NCBI GenBank assembly: GCA_937959115.1
Contig: CALGAW010000022.1
Coordinates: 62,001 to 126,000, forward strand
Source: an uncultured Saprospiraceae bacterium
GTDB lineage: Bacteria; Bacteroidota; Bacteroidia; Chitinophagales; Saprospiraceae
DNA: 64,000 bases
Direction of reading: 5' to 3'
Position numbers and translations under genes: made by a program. Below are positions 47,277 through 56,320 of this stretch, one piece after another (within the stretch, counting starts at the first letter, position 1; each line of letters opens with the position of its first letter). The notes beneath the pieces are model-generated. The model was not told the origin of the DNA. It worked only from the letters and a program-made list of their open reading frames with translations, and did no database searches.

Positions 47277-49538
47277 ATGAAGCGGCTGAAGATTTTTCTC
47301 AAGGGTATCTTTCTATGTATCGCAGTTCTTGCTTTTCAAATTCACCATTCTTCAATCAAAACAGTTCCCACACTACAACCCAAAGGACTTACCATAAACA
47401 TTGAGGATAACACATTTATACTAGGGAAAAAATGGAAGATTTTAATTGATAAAAATAAGAATCATATTTCAATAAATGACCGCCTTACTAACCAAACAGT
47501 TTTTGAGAACTCACCCAACACAGCCTTCCTCACCACCGCCAGCGCACAGGAAACAGTCAACGAGCACCGAGGATCCTTCTACTTCAAAGACAAGACATCC
47601 GAAATCTGGAACCAGCAAACAATTGACCATATTACTCACAGCGATTCCACACTTACCCTCAAAGGAATCCTTGCTAACAAAAAAAGCACTGTCAATTACA
47701 CAATACGCCTGTCAGAAGCAACTCCCCAAACCCTCAACGTCCAAGTAATCGTAGACCACCCAACTGCCAACCGCACCCAACTCACACTCAAGGCTCCTGC
47801 AGACGAACAGATCACAGGCTTCGGCACACAGTTCTCCAAGTATAACATCAAGGGAGAAGTCATCCCCATCTTCGTCTCAGAGCAAGGCATTGGCAAAGGC
47901 GATCAACCACACACTCGATTGGTCAATCTTTTTGCAAAGTCTGGCGGAGATTGGTATACCAGCTACTCCTCTGTCCCCTTCTTCATGAGTTCTAAGAATT
48001 ATGGTTTATCGCTAAGTAACTACGAGTACGCCATATTCGACTTCAAGCAACCCAACCAGTCCAAAATACTTTGTTGGTCCAATCAATTAAACGCCACCCT
48101 GTATAGCCGAAACACAAATCTAGAAATCATCAAAGACTATACAGACAAAACGGGGAGAATGACAGGCTTGCCTACTTGGACGCAAGATGGAATTATCCTT
48201 GGTTTCCAAGGCGGAACAGACGTTGTGTTAACCAAATACAACACCCTCAAGGAGGCCGGAGCAAAAATCGCAGGTGTCTGGATTCAAGATTGGGTCGGCC
48301 AACGCACCAGCTCCTTCGGCAAACAACTTTGGTGGAATTGGGAACTAGACCCCAAACGCTATAATGATTGGGAAAAATTTAAGCAAACGCTGCAACAGGA
48401 TAGTGTAAAAATACTAGGATACATCAATCCGTTTTTAGTAGACGTCACAGAGCGAAAAACGAAGGGACGAAACCTCTTCCAAGAAGCATTCAACAAAGGG
48501 TTTCTGGTGACCGATCATAATAAGCAACCAGTTTTAATTAAAAACACTAGCTTTTCTTCTGGGATTCTTGACTTAAGTAACCCAGACTGCCAGCAATGGA
48601 TAAAAAACGTAATAAAGGAAAACATGATTGACATTGGTCTAGATGGCTGGATGGCAGATTTCGGGGAAGCATTGCCTTATCATGTGTCTCTACAGAATGC
48701 TGATTCCAAGGCATATCACAATCAATATCCAGAAGTGTGGGCAGCACTCAACCGAGCAGCGATCAAGGAAGCAGGCAAGGAAGGAGAAGTCTTCTTTTTT
48801 AGCCGTTCTGGTTATACCAATAGCCCAAAATCAACCACTGCCTTTTGGTTGGGTGATCAAATGGTTGACTGGGGCACGCATGACGGGATTAAATCTGCAG
48901 TAACTGGGCTTGTGACCGCTGGCTTATCGGGCATGTCTATCAATCATTCAGATATCGGAGGATACACCACGATTGTCCGTTGGCCGTTGAACATTACGCG
49001 TTCAGAAGAACTGATGATTCGGTGGTCGGAGCTCAATGTGTTTTCTGCAATTTACCGCTCACACGAAGGGAATTTACCTGACGCGAATGTACAATTGTAT
49101 AACAATGATCGAGCGATGGAAGCGGTAGCTTATTTCTCTAGGCTTTTTAGTCGGATGAAGCCTTATCGCTTGTCCTTGATAGACGAATACCAAAAAACGG
49201 GAAAACCATTGATCTTACATCCCTTGTTGTTAGAACCAGAAAATACTGTCTTTGCTGACTACACCTATCAAGGGTTTTTCTTTGGGAATGATCTCTATGT
49301 TTCCCCAGTAGTCGTAGAAGGCATCAAGCAACAAACGATTGATCTACCTGAAGGTAAATGGGTCCATGTCTGGACAAATACGGTGTACGACGGAGGAACT
49401 ACAGTCAATGTCTCAGCAGTAATCGGTCAACCTCCTGTTTTTGCTAGGCAGGCTTCTGAAATCAGTGGAGTGTTTGCTGATTATATCAAGGAGTTTGGTT
49501 TGTTGTTTGAGCACTCAGGAGCGAATAACGTAGATTAA
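47277..49538 (+). CDS. Exported GH31 glycoside hydrolase, YihQ-like clade
   Basis: 753 residues with an N-terminal signal (IFLKGIFLCIAVLAFQIHH). N-terminal galactose-mutarotase-like beta domain (about 40-290), then the GH31 (beta/alpha)8 barrel. Nucleophile Asp461 (WMADFGEAL) and acid/base Asp527 (WLGDQMVDW) are present. GIILGFQGGTD, WIQDWVGQRTSSFGK and HSDIGGYTT align with sulfoquinovosidase YihQ as I recall it. But the YihQ Arg that binds the sulfonate (R301, in GKRVMW) is Gln350 here (GKQLWW), while the adjacent Trp (Trp353) and the later Tyr are kept. So a retaining alpha-glycosidase is certain in outline, but sulfoquinovose as substrate is doubtful. Confidence 0.88.
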   Translation: MKRLKIFLKGIFLCIAVLAFQIHHSSIKTVPTLQPKGLTINIEDNTFILGKKWKILIDKNKNHISINDRLTNQTVFENSPNTAFLTTASAQETVNEHRGSFYFKDKTSEIWNQQTIDHITHSDSTLTLKGILANKKSTVNYTIRLSEATPQTLNVQVIVDHPTANRTQLTLKAPADEQITGFGTQFSKYNIKGEVIPIFVSEQGIGKGDQPHTRLVNLFAKSGGDWYTSYSSVPFFMSSKNYGLSLSNYEYAIFDFKQPNQSKILCWSNQLNATLYSRNTNLEIIKDYTDKTGRMTGLPTWTQDGIILGFQGGTDVVLTKYNTLKEAGAKIAGVWIQDWVGQRTSSFGKQLWWNWELDPKRYNDWEKFKQTLQQDSVKILGYINPFLVDVTERKTKGRNLFQEAFNKGFLVTDHNKQPVLIKNTSFSSGILDLSNPDCQQWIKNVIKENMIDIGLDGWMADFGEALPYHVSLQNADSKAYHNQYPEVWAALNRAAIKEAGKEGEVFFFSRSGYTNSPKSTTAFWLGDQMVDWGTHDGIKSAVTGLVTAGLSGMSINHSDIGGYTTIVRWPLNITRSEELMIRWSELNVFSAIYRSHEGNLPDANVQLYNNDRAMEAVAYFSRLFSRMKPYRLSLIDEYQKTGKPLILHPLLLEPENTVFADYTYQGFFFGNDLYVSPVVVEGIKQQTIDLPEGKWVHVWTNTVYDGGTTVNVSAVIGQPPVFARQASEISGVFADYIKEFGLLFEHSGANNVD

Positions 49539-49604
49539 ATTTGTTTATCTTTATGCATTGTAAGCACTGATGCTACAGCAATACACCAATTAAATTACTA
49601 CGCG

Positions 49605-50021
49605 ATGCGGTACCAAGTACTTATTTTCATAATTCTCTTTGCTGGATGTGGGAAAGATGCAAATTCCCCCGAAGCCATCACCACTCAGTTTGTGGAGCTG
49701 ATGACCCAGGGCGACAAAGTAGGTGCTGCAAAGCTAGGAACCGAGCCGACTAACAGATACCTCGATTTCCGAGAAGCTAGTATGGAGATGTTGGGGGAAA
49801 CCGACAATGTGATAAAGGTAAGCTCTGTGCAGTGTTTTGTTGAAGACGGCCGTGCTAACTGCCTAATGTGCTGTGATGCTAACGGTGAAAAGCAAACCAT
49901 TACCCTAGTAAAAAAAGAGAACAAATGGCTAGTAGACATCAATGTAGATGCACTAATAAAGGATCTAGATGATGCAATGTCAGATCTTGATAAAGCTCAA
50001 GAAGAAGAAGAAATTAAATAA
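49605..50021 (+). CDS. Small lipoprotein, DUF4878-like
   Basis: 138 residues. Lipobox LFAGC at residues 12-16. The mature part has the pattern of the DUF4878/lumazine-binding-like (NTF2-type) family: SPEAITTQFVELMTQGDKVGA at the start and KQTITLVKKENKWLVDIN near the end. Three Cys (CFVEDG, CLMCC) cluster in the middle. Acidic tail. Function unknown. The next gene starts 8 bases after its stop, so the two are likely co-transcribed. Confidence 0.75.
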   Translation: MRYQVLIFIILFAGCGKDANSPEAITTQFVELMTQGDKVGAAKLGTEPTNRYLDFREASMEMLGETDNVIKVSSVQCFVEDGRANCLMCCDANGEKQTITLVKKENKWLVDINVDALIKDLDDAMSDLDKAQEEEEIK

Positions 50022-50029
50022 TAAATAGC

Positions 50030-50446
50030 ATGGGAAAAGTTACAGGAATCGGCGGTATTTTCTTTAAATGTGATGATCCTGCCAATCAACGAGAATGGTA
50101 TAGCAAAAACTTAGGCCTAGTCACAGATCAATATGGCTCATTGTTTGAATGGAGACAAGCCAATGACAAGGAAAAGCCTGGCTACACACAATGGAGTCCT
50201 TTCAAAGGAGACACCGACTATTTTGCGCCATCCGATAAGGCTTACATGATCAATTATCGAGTAGAAGGCATTGAAGAATTGGTTGAATCACTTAGAGCTA
50301 GTGGGGTAAACATCGTAGGCGAAATTCAATCATTCGAATATGGGAAGTTTGCACACATCATGGATCCAGAAGGCAATAAAATTGAGCTTTGGGAGCCAAT
50401 AGATGAGGTTTTCACAAAATCACATGAAGGCAAAACCACGAAATAG
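50030..50446 (+). CDS. VOC (glyoxalase/bleomycin-resistance) superfamily protein
   Basis: 138 residues of paired beta-alpha-beta-beta-beta modules: GIGGIFFKCDDPANQREWYSKN at the start and YGKFAHIMDPEGNKIELWEP at the end, the latter holding the conserved metal-ligand Glu. VOC proteins are metal-dependent lyases, isomerases, dioxygenases or resistance binding proteins. Sequence alone does not choose among them. Confidence 0.85.
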   Translation: MGKVTGIGGIFFKCDDPANQREWYSKNLGLVTDQYGSLFEWRQANDKEKPGYTQWSPFKGDTDYFAPSDKAYMINYRVEGIEELVESLRASGVNIVGEIQSFEYGKFAHIMDPEGNKIELWEPIDEVFTKSHEGKTTK

Positions 50447-50682
50447 AAATTCCACTTACAAAAAGTTAAACTCTAATAATTAATCCAATAATAAGCAGAT
50501 AATGCCTATTTTTAAAGGCGAAAGCTAAGGAATCAATCCCATATGGACGCATGATTAATGTTTACTTTGTTACCTATTTTCATAATAATTGAACATTAAT
50601 CCTTAAAAACCTAACCATTTTATTTCCATTGCCGTTTACAAGAATAGTTTTGGAATTATTTAATTGCACTAAATTTATTGTG

Positions 50683-52095
50683 ATGAAAAAAAGAAATTTT
50701 GAGTTGAAGTCCCTTTCGTTAAATGTCTTACTATTGGCGTTATTTTGCATGAGTAGCCTCTTTGTTTATGCACAAGGAGAAAAGGCGATGATCAAAGAGA
50801 ACGTAAAAAAGGTCATTGTTTTAGATAGTAATGAAGAAATCCCTCAAGAAATTCAAAAAGAGCTTGTTGCAATGGGCTTTGCCCTTCCAGATGTCAAAAA
50901 TAAGCTCAAAGCAGCAAAACAGGGCATCGTCCTCAGGAAACCAGTAGGCAAAATAGCCAGTATTCAACAGTATACTGGGGCTTCGCTACAAGCAGAAAGT
51001 GCTCCTTACCTTTCGACCACAGAAACTATTGAGTTAAAAGAGACGCAAGCTTTCTGTAACCACAAAGGTCCAGGGTGCAATTGTGGCATTGCGAAACCAG
51101 TCCTCGGCGTACTCGTCAGCAACCACGAAAAGGGAGCAGAGATTGACAAAGTAATAGAGTATTCCGCTGCCAGTGAAGCTGGATTGCTGCAAAGGGATGT
51201 GGTAACAGAAATCAACGGAAATAAGATTACCTCTAATTATAGTTTGATTAAATTAATCAAGGCACAGGAGCCAGGCGACAAAGTAAAAATAAAGTTTCTT
51301 AGAAATGGCAAGAAGATGAGAACATCTGCTGTTTTAAAAGCACAAAAAATGAAGTCAAAAGGTTCTTCCTACTCAAAGCACCATTCAAACGGTTATCGGG
51401 CTCAAGAAGACTGTGAAACACTTTGCAACGCGCCCTTGCTCGGCGTTTTGATTAGCACAGATGCTGGTGCAAAAGTAAACAGCGTATTCCCAAATACAGG
51501 AGCCGCTTCTGCAGAATTGAGAAAAGGAGATGTTATCACTAGCATAGACAATGTTGATGTAGAAAGCTCTCCAGCACTAATTAGCGCAGTAAGCCAATAC
51601 GCACCAGGTGATAAAGTAACACTCAAGTTCATCCGAGAAGGAAATACCCAAAAAGTAAGAACCACCATTTCAAATAAAGCAGCCATTCGATCAAAGACAA
51701 CTTGTGACTGCGAGCAACTGGATTTTAAGAAAGAAGTAGACAAAGAAATCATCATCCTTAAAAGTAGTGAATCACCTTTGCTTTTTGATGAACCAGCTCC
51801 TACACAACCGAAAGCAAGTGCTAAGAAAAATACGCTTGAAGTATCAGCGGTTGCATTATATCCAAATCCGAATGATGGAGCATTTACCATCGATTTTGCG
51901 TTGGAAGATGCCCTGCCTGTAACGATTTCCGTTGTTGATCTAGTGGGGCGTGAGGTTTTCAAACAGCAGCTAGCAGAATTCAGTGGTAACCATCAACAAA
52001 AGATAGATATTTCTATGTTTGCTCCTGGGTCTTACTTCCTTAATATCATTCAAGGAGAAAACTCTTATTCCAAGAAATTTATTTACAATAGATAG
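50683..52095 (+). CDS. Secreted two-PDZ protein with T9SS type A sorting domain
   Basis: I take the ATG at 50683 (470 residues); a TTG 54 bases upstream would precede the signal peptide (LNVLLLALFCMSSLFVYAQ). Two PDZ domains are visible (about 135-215: PVLGVLVSNHEKGAEIDKVI; about 250-325: APLLGVLISTDAGAKVNSVF). Each begins just after a short Cys cluster (CNHKGPGCNCG; DCETLCN). CDC follows the second. The last about 85 residues are a T9SS type A sorting domain (LYPNPNDGAFTIDFALED, MFAPGSYFLNIIQGENS). No protease domain is present, so it is likely a scaffold or binding protein. Confidence 0.87.
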   Translation: MKKRNFELKSLSLNVLLLALFCMSSLFVYAQGEKAMIKENVKKVIVLDSNEEIPQEIQKELVAMGFALPDVKNKLKAAKQGIVLRKPVGKIASIQQYTGASLQAESAPYLSTTETIELKETQAFCNHKGPGCNCGIAKPVLGVLVSNHEKGAEIDKVIEYSAASEAGLLQRDVVTEINGNKITSNYSLIKLIKAQEPGDKVKIKFLRNGKKMRTSAVLKAQKMKSKGSSYSKHHSNGYRAQEDCETLCNAPLLGVLISTDAGAKVNSVFPNTGAASAELRKGDVITSIDNVDVESSPALISAVSQYAPGDKVTLKFIREGNTQKVRTTISNKAAIRSKTTCDCEQLDFKKEVDKEIIILKSSESPLLFDEPAPTQPKASAKKNTLEVSAVALYPNPNDGAFTIDFALEDALPVTISVVDLVGREVFKQQLAEFSGNHQQKIDISMFAPGSYFLNIIQGENSYSKKFIYNR

Positions 52096-52162
52096 CCATT
52101 GGAAATTGATCGTGGAGAATTGATAGTTTGACGCAATTGATTTAAAAGAAATAATAGTAACG

Positions 52163-52194
52163 AAAAGCTAGGGCAGTGCTCTAGCTTTTTTTTT
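52163..52194 (+). terminator. Intrinsic terminator of the PDZ gene
   Basis: AAAGCTAG pairs with CTAGCTTT around GGCAGTGCT, followed by T9. It lies 67 bases after the stop and may also serve the convergent cyclase gene. Confidence 0.85.
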
Positions 52195-52209
52195 GGATGA
52201 AAAGGAGGT

Positions 52210-52971
52210 TTATTGATTGCTCGTTGCCAATTCATATAACACTGGCTTACTTGGACTAGCGTCTAGCTCAAAGCTTGCAATTTGGATATTAAGAAGATAC
52301 AACCCATCAGTCACTTCATTTGGGACATATACCAATTCAGTAATGGTGGCTTCCTCTCGTACCGCATCAGGATATTGCCAAAACGCTCGATGGGCAAGCA
52401 GCTTACCGTCATCCTGTTCTCGGTCTACGGATGGTAGATCAACAAGCAGATGGTAGACTCCGCGCTCTACAAGATACCGAATGGCCTCATGATGAATATA
52501 AGGCGGATTGGCACCAGAGTGATTTGTCTTCAGTTTCAACGCATCATTTGGCATGGTGCGGATAATGAGTGCTTCTGGTAACCGATCAGGCAATGATCCT
52601 TCTAATTGCTCCTTAGTGATGACTCGATCGCCATTTTCTGTTTTGAGAGGATAAACGGTCGTCAACCAAGCAGGAAACACAAACCGCTTTAAAGTTTGAT
52701 TGATCGAGTACTGCTTAGTCGCAATGTGCCCAACGCATTCGGTATGTGTGCCATTGCCATGTGGATTAAACTGAACATTTTTAAAATTGACGAGTCCGCC
52801 CTCTTGAGTAGATCCTACAAAATCTCCAGCACGGACAGGAACAAATTGGACAGGCGGTGCGTAAAAACAATTAGCATTGTCTAACCCTTCATTCAATGGC
52901 ATTGAAATATCAATTGGTGCCTTAAAATCGACTTGATAATTAGTATCAAAAATGGTGATTTGCGCAAGCAT
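52210..52971 (-). CDS. Cyclase family protein (kynurenine formamidase-like hydrolase)
   Basis: 253 residues from the ATG at 52971; a TTG start at 52995 would add eight residues. Cyclase-family fold with the metal motif in the form HGNGTHTECVGH (family: HxGTHxDxPxH), FDLSMPL-like PIDISMPLNEG near the start, and YIHHEAIRYLVERGV in the second half. This family includes kynurenine formamidase KynB and metal-dependent hydrolases of unknown substrate. No other tryptophan-degradation gene is near, so I leave the substrate open. Confidence 0.83.
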   Translation of the reverse strand: MLAQITIFDTNYQVDFKAPIDISMPLNEGLDNANCFYAPPVQFVPVRAGDFVGSTQEGGLVNFKNVQFNPHGNGTHTECVGHIATKQYSINQTLKRFVFPAWLTTVYPLKTENGDRVITKEQLEGSLPDRLPEALIIRTMPNDALKLKTNHSGANPPYIHHEAIRYLVERGVYHLLVDLPSVDREQDDGKLLAHRAFWQYPDAVREEATITELVYVPNEVTDGLYLLNIQIASFELDASPSKPVLYELATSNQ

Positions 52972-53118
52972 ATTTTCTTGGTAATTATTGATCAACTTTC
53001 TTATTCTTTTTCATGGATAAACAAGGACAAAATAGAAATAAATAACTTTGTTAAAATGGATACTTTATTTGTCGGTCGTTCCTTATCTTCGCAGCAAGAT
53101 ACCAAAAATAGATAATTT

Positions 53119-55251
53119 ATGGCCACACAATATTCAACAGAAAAGCAACGAGAACTTTATGATCTTTCTAAAAAGATTCTAGCACATAAGGATATTCCTG
53201 CAAAACCAGAAGCAGCAAAAGAAGTTGCTCAGCTACACGAAGTCATTGTGTATCATGAATGGCGCTACTATGTGCTAAATGAACCCGTAATGAGTGATTT
53301 CGAATACGATCACCTATACAAACGACTAGAAGCACTGGAACAAGCCTATCCAACCTTGGTATCTGAGGATTCGCCTACACAGCGCGTGTCAAGTGATCTC
53401 TCTTCTGACTTTGAATCTGTAGCACACCTCATACCAATGCTATCGCTAGATAATTCCTACAACGCAGAAGACTTGGGTGATTTTGATAAGCAAATTCAAA
53501 AGCTCACGAATACAGAACCGCCAATCGCTTACTGTGTGGAGCCAAAATATGACGGTGGTAGTATTGCCTTAGTTTATGAGAATGATCGCCTTGTGCGTGC
53601 CGCAACACGTGGAAACGGCACAACGGGAGAAGAAATGACCAAAAATGCAAAGGCGATGAAAACCATTCCGCTTAAAGCGGCCTTTTCAAAATATGGAATT
53701 CACAAAGTAGAACTTCGAGGAGAAGTCCTCATCCGATTGGATCGATTCAAAAAAGTCAATCAAGCAAGGGAGAAAGCTGGGAAATCAATCCTTGCAAATC
53801 CTAGGAATGCCGCAACAGGCGCCTTGCGGGTAAAAAACCCACAGGAAGTCGTAGACAGATCACTAGAAGCCTTTATTTATCAATTGGGGTATGCGGTAGA
53901 TAAAGAAGGAGAAAATGTGCTAGACCAATTCCCAACACATGACGAAGGGATTGAAGCCCTAGCCAATCTAGGATTTAAAGTGCCAACCGTAGAGCGGAAA
54001 GTGTGTTCAAACATTGAAGAAGCCGCTGCGTTTTGTGATCATTGGCAACAGAAACGGGACGATTATGCCTACGAGATTGATGGAATGGTGGTAAAAGTAA
54101 ACAACATTGATCTTCAAGAACTATGCGGCTACACAAGCCATCATCCACGATGGGCCATTGCTTATAAATTCAAAGCAAAGCAAGCAACAACGAAACTACT
54201 GAATGTAGAATATCAGGTAGGAAAACTCGGTCAGGTAACGCCTGTGGCAAAGCTGGAACCGGTTTCCCTTGCAGGTGTTACAGTCTCTTCCGTTTCCTTG
54301 CATAATGAAGACTTTATCAAGCAGCGAAACCTACATTTGGGTGATACCGTGCTTGTAGAGCGTGCAGGAGACGTAATTCCCTACATCGTAAAAGCAATGG
54401 AAGAGCTGAGAGATGGAAATGAACAGCCAATCGTATATCCAACACAATGTCCGTCGTGTGAGACGACACTTGTCAGGATTGAAGGCGAAGCTGTTTGGAA
54501 GTGCGAAAATGTCAACTGCGCTGCCCAAGTATTGCGTCGACTAGAGCATCATGTATCCAAAAATGCAATGGATATTGACGGTTTTGGTGAAAAGTATGTC
54601 GTCCGTTTCAATGAAATGGGTTGGTTGGACCGCGTACCAGATGTCTATAAGCTCGATTATGATGCTATTGCTAATCTAGAAGGGTTTGGTAAGCGATCTG
54701 CAGAAAAATTGAAGAAGGCAATCGATACAGCCAAGGGCAATCCGATTAGCAGATTGTTGTATAGCTTTAGTATTCCGCTTGTCGGAAGAACCGTTTCAAA
54801 GATTTTTGCTGGTGAGGTGAACGATATCCGAGATCTAAAAAATTGGGATTTGGAGCAACTCATGGCATTGAAAGATATTGGTCCAAAAGCTGCGGAGCAT
54901 GTTGTCGCTTTCTTTGCCAATCCTGAAACCCTTCCGCTCCTTAATGAGCTAGATGCGCTTGGTGTCAATATGAAGCAACTGGAAAGCGAACGCAAGCAGG
55001 AACCGATTCTTGATGGTGCCTTGAGCGGCAAGACAATTCTATTTACTGGTAGCTTTCAGACGATGAAGCGGAATGATGCGAAAGCATTGGCGGTGGCTGC
55101 GGGAGCGAAGGCGCTGAGTGCTGTGAGCTCAAATCTAAATATCTTAGTCGTAGGAGAGAAGGCTGGCTCTAAGTTGACTAAGGCTCAGGCGCTTGGCACT
55201 GTAGAGATATTGACGGAGGAGGAGTTCTTGAAGGTTTTGGAAAAGGAATAG
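53119..55251 (+). CDS. ligA: NAD-dependent DNA ligase LigA
   Basis: 710 residues, the usual length plus a few. N-terminal Ia domain, then the adenylation domain with the catalytic Lys143 in EPKYDGG (KxDG motif) and TRGNGTTGEEMTKN. Next come the OB fold (HPRWAIAYKFKAKQATTKL), a four-Cys zinc finger (CPSC...C...CAAQ), the helix-hairpin-helix region (NLEGFGKRSAEKLKKAI) and a C-terminal BRCT domain (GKTILFTGSFQTMKRNDAKA). It seals DNA nicks in replication and repair using NAD+. Monocistronic. Confidence 0.97.
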   Translation: MATQYSTEKQRELYDLSKKILAHKDIPAKPEAAKEVAQLHEVIVYHEWRYYVLNEPVMSDFEYDHLYKRLEALEQAYPTLVSEDSPTQRVSSDLSSDFESVAHLIPMLSLDNSYNAEDLGDFDKQIQKLTNTEPPIAYCVEPKYDGGSIALVYENDRLVRAATRGNGTTGEEMTKNAKAMKTIPLKAAFSKYGIHKVELRGEVLIRLDRFKKVNQAREKAGKSILANPRNAATGALRVKNPQEVVDRSLEAFIYQLGYAVDKEGENVLDQFPTHDEGIEALANLGFKVPTVERKVCSNIEEAAAFCDHWQQKRDDYAYEIDGMVVKVNNIDLQELCGYTSHHPRWAIAYKFKAKQATTKLLNVEYQVGKLGQVTPVAKLEPVSLAGVTVSSVSLHNEDFIKQRNLHLGDTVLVERAGDVIPYIVKAMEELRDGNEQPIVYPTQCPSCETTLVRIEGEAVWKCENVNCAAQVLRRLEHHVSKNAMDIDGFGEKYVVRFNEMGWLDRVPDVYKLDYDAIANLEGFGKRSAEKLKKAIDTAKGNPISRLLYSFSIPLVGRTVSKIFAGEVNDIRDLKNWDLEQLMALKDIGPKAAEHVVAFFANPETLPLLNELDALGVNMKQLESERKQEPILDGALSGKTILFTGSFQTMKRNDAKALAVAAGAKALSAVSSNLNILVVGEKAGSKLTKAQALGTVEILTEEEFLKVLEKE

Positions 55252-55416
55252 ATTGGCCACTGTGTCATCCTGTGTCGGTTTATCGTCATAAAAACTAGAT
55301 TTGACACACTTATTACATACGATACATTATTATTTTTTATAATTGTTATACGAGACTTAAGTTGGTTCAATTTATAATTTGAGCCTTCATTTTTTACTTA
55401 AACACCACAAAACATT

Positions 55417-56304
55417 ATGAAAAATATCACAGTTATCCTATTATTTATTTTAATTGGTTGGACCTCTCATGCAGTAGCACAAGCAACATTTCCTACAGAA
55501 AATGCAAATTGGTGCTATTATTCTTTTGATGACAAAGGACAAAGCTATGGAATTGGGTGTATTTCTCCAATGGGATCAGAAGTCGTTGGCGGATTAACGT
55601 ATTCTAAAATAGTATATTCACAACATCCTTATTACAACTCAGAAGAAGCACTGTATCGTGAGCAAAATGGAAGATTTTACGTCATTCCCCAGGATTCTAT
55701 AAATGAAATTTTGGTCTATGATTTCAACTTGCAGGTAGGAGATTTGTTTCAAACCGACTGGGGATGGGGCATTACCGATAGTATTGATCTAATTGTACAA
55801 AGTGTAGACACCATAACGACGCTCGATGGTGTTTCAAGAAAGAAAATTGAGTTAGTAGGAGGAGTAGGAGGACAATATAATGGAAGGTGGCTTGAAGGAA
55901 TTGGTTTTATGGATTGGGTCTTTATATATCCTGCTTATGTCGGCTCATTAGGAGGAGGATATATCTTTATTTGCCATGCAAGAACAGATACTATAGTTTA
56001 TCCGGCTTGGGCCGATTCCTCTGATTGTGGCTTACTCAGTAGTGTAGATGGTGTGTTCAAGGAAGAAAGAAATGTTAAACTATATCCTAATCCAGCCAAC
56101 AAGCATCTACAGATAGATTTGCAGAATATGCAAGCAAAAAAATTGGAAATCATTGACGTAAGAGGTAGAATCATCCTAGAACAAAAAATCAACAATCAGT
56201 ACACTATAATTCAGTTGCCTAATGACTTGTTTGGTGGTCTTTACCTAGTAAAATTTACAAAAAAAGATGACTCGTTCTTTGTAAAGAAATTTATAAAAGA
56301 ATAA
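55417..56304 (+). CDS. T9SS type A sorting-domain protein, secreted, unknown function
   Basis: 295 residues with a signal peptide (ILLFILIGWTSHAVAQA). The body (about 25-205) resembles the short beta proteins common in this phylum (ENANWCYYSFDDKGQSYGIG, YREQNGRFYVIPQDS, FNLQVGDLFQTDWGWG) with a few Cys. The C-terminal about 75 residues are a type A sorting domain (KLYPNPANKHLQIDL, DLFGGLYLVKFTKKD). Function unknown. Confidence 0.85.
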   Translation: MKNITVILLFILIGWTSHAVAQATFPTENANWCYYSFDDKGQSYGIGCISPMGSEVVGGLTYSKIVYSQHPYYNSEEALYREQNGRFYVIPQDSINEILVYDFNLQVGDLFQTDWGWGITDSIDLIVQSVDTITTLDGVSRKKIELVGGVGGQYNGRWLEGIGFMDWVFIYPAYVGSLGGGYIFICHARTDTIVYPAWADSSDCGLLSSVDGVFKEERNVKLYPNPANKHLQIDLQNMQAKKLEIIDVRGRIILEQKINNQYTIIQLPNDLFGGLYLVKFTKKDDSFFVKKFIKE

Positions 56305-56320
56305 GGCTTGTTTAACTTGA

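Noticed and set aside
47277-49538. Annotating the GH31 gene as a sulfoquinovosidase
   Set aside because: The sulfonate-binding Arg appears replaced by Gln, and no sulfoglycolysis genes are nearby.
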